The position numbers and the translations under genes are program-made. From the NCBI GenBank assembly GCA_018004935.1, contig JAGNBF010000063.1, positions 1 through 45,313 of the forward strand: a stretch of DNA of 45,313 bases. The letters are read 5' to 3'. Shown here piece after piece: positions 42,348-45,313 of the stretch (position 1 is its first letter; every line of letters begins with the position of its first letter). Under the pieces are notes generated by a model. The model was not told the origin of the DNA, did no database searches, and was given only the letters and a program-made list of their open reading frames with translations. This DNA is from Chloroflexota bacterium (lineage in GTDB: Bacteria > Chloroflexota > Anaerolineae > Promineifilales > Promineifilaceae).

Positions 42348-42376
42348 AAAAAAACCCTGGCGAACCAGGGTTTTGT
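42348..42376 (-). terminator. Terminator of the small unknown gene
   Basis: On the minus strand, arms ACCCTGG and CCAGGGT with loop TTCG, followed by eight T. It lies 20 bases past the stop of the 92-residue protein gene. Confidence 0.9.
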
Positions 42377-42395
42377 TTTGAGCAAAAGGGGAAAA

Positions 42396-42674
42396 TCAAA
42401 TAAATTCTACAAAACCAAAACTATCATCTTCAGCGGGGAGGGCGGCAATTTTGATCTGGGCATCAGGGTGTTCTTCCCCACGAACCAGGAGTAATTCCTG
42501 ATTATTCCATTGATCCCACAAATCACCCTTAATGATGCGGAAACTACGCATTGCTCCACTCAGGCCTAGTGGCCCCCCTGATTCAATGTTGTAACCGTTC
42601 AGGGCAATACGAGCAATGGGTTTTTTCCCATTGGTACGATGTACCTGCACCTGAATTTCGTTTTTATGTGACAC
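42396..42674 (-). CDS. Small conserved-looking protein of unknown function
   Basis: 92 residues starting from GTG, chosen because AAGGA lies seven bases upstream; an ATG at 42716 is an in-frame alternative. I do not recognise a family. The sequence reads as a compact beta-rich domain (EIQVQVHRTNGKKPIARIAL, GDLWDQWNNQELLLVRGEE) with an acidic C-terminus. No signal peptide, membrane helix or cysteines. It has its own strong terminator, which supports its being a real gene, and lies behind the flavoprotein gene but is separated from it by an R3 repeat. No GCGGCCGC. Confidence 0.7.
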   Translation of the reverse strand: MSHKNEIQVQVHRTNGKKPIARIALNGYNIESGGPLGLSGAMRSFRIIKGDLWDQWNNQELLLVRGEEHPDAQIKIAALPAEDDSFGFVEFI

Positions 42675-42812
42675 CGTAGTTTCCTTCTTTTGTGTACCGG
42701 CTACCGATACAAACATTATAGGCCGTTTTACCGCTGTAAACAAGATCTATACATCATATTGTACCTAATGTACCATAATTGGCTTACAACAGGGCTTAAG
42801 TGTCTTGATGAT

Positions 42813-42891
42813 GAGTACCCATAAATCGTGGGGCACAGACCTGACAGGTTTTAGAAACCTGTCAGGTCCCCTACAAAACGTGGAGATACTC
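42813..42891 (-). repeat. R3 palindromic repeat, copy 2 (inverted loop)
   Basis: On the minus strand it matches the copy at 810-891 almost base for base, but the three-base hairpin loop reads CTA here and TAG there. Confidence 0.9.
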
Positions 42892-42912
42892 CTTGATGAC
42901 GGGCAGGTTACC

Positions 42913-44058
42913 TCACAATTTGGTCAGGAAGGTTTGGGCAAAACTACTGTTGGCGCCCATAGAGCGGATCAGTAAATCTACGAGAAAGGGGAACCGTAGA
43001 AGCCAGTGTTGCATGAAGAAGGAGCGTTTCATGCCTGGCCATAGGGTAGCGTCACATTCATCTTCATATGATTTAAGTTGCTCACGCGAGAAATCGCCTA
43101 TTTGCAAGGCCTGATGGGCCGCGGCCGCGGCGAGTTGCGCCGAAATAATGGCATTATGGATGCCCCCGCCGGTAAGAGGATTAATGAGGCACGCGGCATC
43201 TCCCACCAATAGAGCACCTTCATAAGCTCGTTGCATTTTTTGCGAACCGAAATTGAGTTGCCAGGTAGAAAGATCGTGAAGGCGGGTGGTTGTTTTGAAC
43301 CGTTTTTTAATGTCGGGGATGTTGATGAACTGGTCTAACATTTTTTCCAGATTACCACGCATCTGGCGGAAGTAATCAATACGGATACCCAGGCCAATAT
43401 TCACCTGCCCTTCTTCAGTAGGAAAGATCCAGGCATAACCGGGCAAAACGTCTTTGTAAAAGTAGAACTCAACCTGGTGGGCAATTTCAACAAAATCATC
43501 CAGGTAGGCGCGAATAGCCACGGCTCGGTGCATGTCTTGATGTTTATCCGGGCGAAGGGCACGAGCCAGGGCGGATGTAGCCCCATCAGCGGCAATAACA
43601 AGGTGAGCACGGATATCTTGAATGGAACCATTGCGCCGAACACGAACACCGACGACGCGGCCGCGATCCATCAGGGGTTCCATAACATTGGCCTGGCAAA
43701 AGGCCGCCCCAGAGTCCAGCGCATGTTGGTAAAGTAGATTATCAAATTTTAGCCGGGGCACTACATACGACTCTGATCCGGCCAGGCTCAGATTAAAATG
43801 GGAAACAAAGGTGTGACCCTGAGGGGACACCATTAACATACTATCAACCGGATAAAAATCCGCCTGGGCAATTTTTTCTTTCATGCCCAAAAGAGCCAAA
43901 ATATCAATCGCTCCGGCAGGAATGGCATCACCACAAGTCTTATCTCGGGGAAATTTCACTCTGTCTACCAGGAGTACATCATGCCCTTTTTGGGCCAGGT
44001 CCATAGCGGCAGTGGCTCCACCAGGCCCCGCCCCCACGACGATGACCTCATGTTCCAT
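42913..44058 (-). CDS. Geranylgeranyl-reductase-like FAD-dependent oxidoreductase
   Basis: 381 residues. The N-terminal FAD-binding motif is VIVVGAGPGGATAAMDLAQKGHDVLLVDR. KFPRDKTCGDAIPAGA is the hallmark of the geranylgeranyl reductase family, and LLVGDAACLINPLTGGGIHNAI is the second FAD motif. The family saturates isoprenoid chains of quinones, chlorophyll or lipids; which substrate applies here is unknown. GGAGGAG precedes the start. It follows the phosphatase gene after 33 bases on the same strand. Two GCGGCCGC sites are present. Confidence 0.93.
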   Translation of the reverse strand: MEHEVIVVGAGPGGATAAMDLAQKGHDVLLVDRVKFPRDKTCGDAIPAGAIDILALLGMKEKIAQADFYPVDSMLMVSPQGHTFVSHFNLSLAGSESYVVPRLKFDNLLYQHALDSGAAFCQANVMEPLMDRGRVVGVRVRRNGSIQDIRAHLVIAADGATSALARALRPDKHQDMHRAVAIRAYLDDFVEIAHQVEFYFYKDVLPGYAWIFPTEEGQVNIGLGIRIDYFRQMRGNLEKMLDQFINIPDIKKRFKTTTRLHDLSTWQLNFGSQKMQRAYEGALLVGDAACLINPLTGGGIHNAIISAQLAAAAAHQALQIGDFSREQLKSYEDECDATLWPGMKRSFFMQHWLLRFPFLVDLLIRSMGANSSFAQTFLTKL

Positions 44059-44091
44059 TTTTCTCCTCCTAAATTTGCGAATTGGCTCTTG

Positions 44092-44571
44092 TTATAACCC
44101 TTCTTGTTGTCGAATGGTTGCTAAAAGGGAGGTACAACTTTCAGCAACTAGTTGATAAACGGTTTCAAAGTCGCCGGTGTAATAGGGATCCGGCACATCG
44201 GGGCCATTGTTCTGGCGCGTGGCGGGGCAGGCAAAATCTAGAAGGCGGTATAGTCGGGGATGGCTGGCTGACAGACGGCTCAGGTTACTGAAGTTATTGC
44301 TATCCATAGCGATAATGTAGGTATGGGGGGCGGTGAGGTCTTGCGGCCGCACCTGGCGTGCACGTCCTTTATAATCAATGCCATGTTGAGCCAATATCCG
44401 CAGTGTACCTGGATGAGCCGTTTCCCCTTCATGCCAGGAACCTGTCCCTGCCGAATCCACCGTTATTTTGTCCTGTAATCCTGCCACCTGCACCATCTGT
44501 TGAAATACCGCCTCAGCCATGGGCGACCGGCAAATATTCCCCAGACAGACGAACAACACATTAATACTCAT
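44092..44571 (-). CDS. Low-molecular-weight protein tyrosine phosphatase
   Basis: 159 residues. The P-loop VCLGNICRSPMAE gives Cys9-x5-Arg15, and VPDPYYTGD near residue 125 gives the general-acid Asp. Length and fold match cytoplasmic LMW-PTPs, relatives of arsenate reductases; the DP motif favours phosphatase activity. ATG 44571 follows AAGGAG; the longer open frame to 44679 is rejected. It probably forms an operon with the downstream flavoprotein gene. One GCGGCCGC encodes part of VRPQ. Confidence 0.95.
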   Translation of the reverse strand: MSINVLFVCLGNICRSPMAEAVFQQMVQVAGLQDKITVDSAGTGSWHEGETAHPGTLRILAQHGIDYKGRARQVRPQDLTAPHTYIIAMDSNNFSNLSRLSASHPRLYRLLDFACPATRQNNGPDVPDPYYTGDFETVYQLVAESCTSLLATIRQQEGL

Positions 44572-44728
44572 GGAAACTCCTTGCATATCGCGCAGTGAAA
44601 ATAACGTACCCTCTCTTTCTCTTACGCACGCTCTCCTCTCCAAAACCAATTTAGGACACAGGGAGAAAAACAGTATCATCTACTGTTTTTCCCCCACCTA
44701 TTGCTCCATAACAAATTGTTGGTGTCTC

Positions 44729-45109
44729 AAGCCAGTCTATAAGCCGCATTCTGTACCCGCTGGCGCGGGTGGTGATCATCTCTCTGGGTGAACCATTACT
44801 GGGTCACTCTAGCAGTCTACCCGGACGTACCGCGAGACGAGCCGCCTCGCACCGGTCAGAGACCGGATTTCGCCCTGCTTGACCTTGCTCCCGGTGAGGT
44901 TTGCCTGGCCGATAACATTACTGCTATCGCCGGTGGTCTCTTACACCACCGTTTCACCCTCACCAGATGGGGCGAACCCCATTCTGGTACTGTACCTCTC
45001 TGTTGCACTTGCTGTCGGGTTGCCCCGCCCGGCCGTTAGCCGGCACCGTGCCCTATGGAGTGCGGACTTTCCTCGAGGTAATAACACCCCGCGATCACCC
45101 GACTAACTT
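44729..45109 (-). ncRNA. rnpB: RNase P RNA (bacterial class A)
   Basis: About 380 nt on the minus strand. The universal signatures are present: GAGGAAAGTCCGC close to the 5' end and ACAGAATGCGGCTTAT close to the 3' end. P1 pairs AGTTAGTC (45108-45101) with GACTGGCT (44737-44730). GGTGAGGGTGAAACGGTGG and other conserved core pieces lie between. It is the catalytic RNA that matures tRNA 5' ends. Open frames overlapping it are artefacts. The 5' and 3' ends are placed from the P1 helix and may be a few bases off. Confidence 0.97.
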
Positions 45110-45118
45110 GAGAAGAAG

Positions 45119-45147
45119 ATGGTAACACTGCCACAAAGGAGCGTCAA
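45119..45147 (-). promoter_or_regulatory. Candidate rnpB promoter
   Basis: TTGACG (45147-45142), 17 bp and TACCAT (45124-45119), about ten bases before the predicted 5' end of RNase P RNA. Confidence 0.6.
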
Positions 45148-45177
45148 GTTGGAGACTTATAAACCCCCACCCCCAGG

Positions 45178-45313
45178 GCGATTGCATATTCGGATTTCCC
45201 CCACCCCCAACCCCGCCCCCAGGGGCGGGGAGTTTTTTAAGGCGGGGAAAAACGGGGCTTCCGCCCCACTTTTCCCCCCCCGGGGGTGGCCCCCTTCCCC
45301 CTTTCGGCAGGGG
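45178..45313 (+). repeat. R1-like element cut by the window end
   Basis: Starts GCGATTGCATATTCGGATTT like the diverged copy at about 5310, then CCCCCACCCCCAACCCCGCC and GGGGCGGGGAGTTTTTT. The core is an imperfect palindrome (GGGGAAAAACGGGGC / GCCCCACTTTTCCCC). The right end lies outside the window. Confidence 0.8.

Larger units (their letters stand above)
249..44350. repeat. Highly iterated palindrome GCGGCCGC (76 copies)
   Basis: First bases of the copies counted by hand: 249, 1866, 1948, 2660, 3930, 4679, 5118, 5753, 6083, 6650, 7289, 7982, 8132, 8318, 8885, 9308, 9722, 11263, 11403, 11745, 13805, 14236, 14667, 15475, 15734, 16037, 16329, 16406, 16661, 18104, 18598, 19290, 20382, 20463, 20835, 21254, 21417, 21528, 21764, 22216, 23030, 23341, 24485, 25153, 25996, 26027, 26150, 26418, 26726, 26851, 26911, 27715, 28654, 29428, 29809, 30000, 31314, 31441, 32079, 34428, 35100, 35473, 36387, 36507, 36552, 36734, 37936, 38269, 38275, 38554, 40023, 41623, 41774, 43121, 43657, 44343. 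About 35 extend to CGCGGCCGCG. Only five (5118, 6650, 13805, 31441, 34428) lie outside genes. At 50-55 % G+C about one copy would be expected by chance. Function unknown; compare HIP1 (GCGATCGC) of cyanobacteria. Confidence 0.97.

Noticed and set aside
249-44350. GCGGCCGC as NotI linker or cloning contamination
   Set aside because: Sites lie inside intact conserved genes in all frames without duplication or frame loss, which linkers would not give.
44788-45106. Short open frames over the RNase P RNA gene
   Set aside because: The sequence has the conserved RNase P RNA core and P1 pairing; the frames lack ribosome-binding sites.
1-45313. The cyanobacterial HIP1 octamer GCGATCGC
   Set aside because: I did not find it in the window; the iterated octamer here is different.

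Overview
The window reads as chromosomal DNA of a free-living bacterium, most likely a member of the Chloroflexota (Anaerolineae-like). That placement is inferred from the mix of SH3, LysM and peptidase-MA surface proteins, WD40 and DUF92 proteins, multidomain solute-binding lipoproteins and the style of the housekeeping proteins; no 16S rRNA or other decisive marker is present. G+C is moderate (roughly 50-55 % by eye). I see no prophage, no transposase and no CRISPR array.

Layout. 1-759: partial Trp/Arg-rich repeat protein (-). 1.7-4.8 kb: aspS and, converging on it, a dGTPase-like gene. 5.6-12.0 kb: LysM protein, SRPBCC protein, a lipoprotein fusing two solute-binding domains, a WD40 protein and a DUF92 membrane protein. 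12.4-16.8 kb: gdhA, ssb behind a promoter with an SOS-box-like palindrome, an FmdB-type zinc ribbon and folC. 17-27 kb: lon, three neighbouring zinc-ribbon proteins, an acetyltransferase, ridA and a two-component pair. 27-34.4 kb: fructokinase, peptidase-MA surface protein, SH3 protein, a candidate selenoprotein peroxiredoxin and a secreted protein. 34.8-45.1 kb: quinone reductase/XdhC pair, a DUF2142/GT39-like membrane protein, tRNA-Arg(CCG), glgA-malQ, a small unknown protein, a geranylgeranyl-reductase-like flavoprotein, a low-molecular-weight phosphatase and RNase P RNA.

The most striking feature is not a gene. The 8-bp palindrome GCGGCCGC occurs 76 times by hand count (about one per 600 bp) where about one is expected. 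About half the copies extend to CGCGGCCGCG. Nearly all lie inside genes, in all three reading frames, so the signal is on the DNA and not on one peptide. It resembles the HIP1 octamer of cyanobacteria but has a different sequence.

Intergenic DNA is packed with short palindromic repeats. Local names used below: R1, GC-rich 150-200 bp element with a variable perfect-palindrome core; R2, about 95 bp, ends TCTTCTCAAT; R3, about 80 bp around GACCTGACAGGTTT; R4, ends AGCAATTCTCAATTT; R5, about 105 bp with GGCACAAGGCC and GCCCGTAC; R6, about 80 bp with TAGGACTTACGGG; R7, a 12-codon micro-ORF, two hairpins and a Shine-Dalgarno sequence; R8, about 95 bp with TATACACGTCC. R2 and R8 share the core CCTTCGACAAGCTCAGG. 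R1 copies are inserted inside other repeats, and in R1 and R3 the hairpin loop is inverted relative to its flanks between copies.

A second notable item is a peroxiredoxin-like gene with an in-frame UGA exactly at the first position of its CxxC motif, followed by a SECIS-like hairpin.
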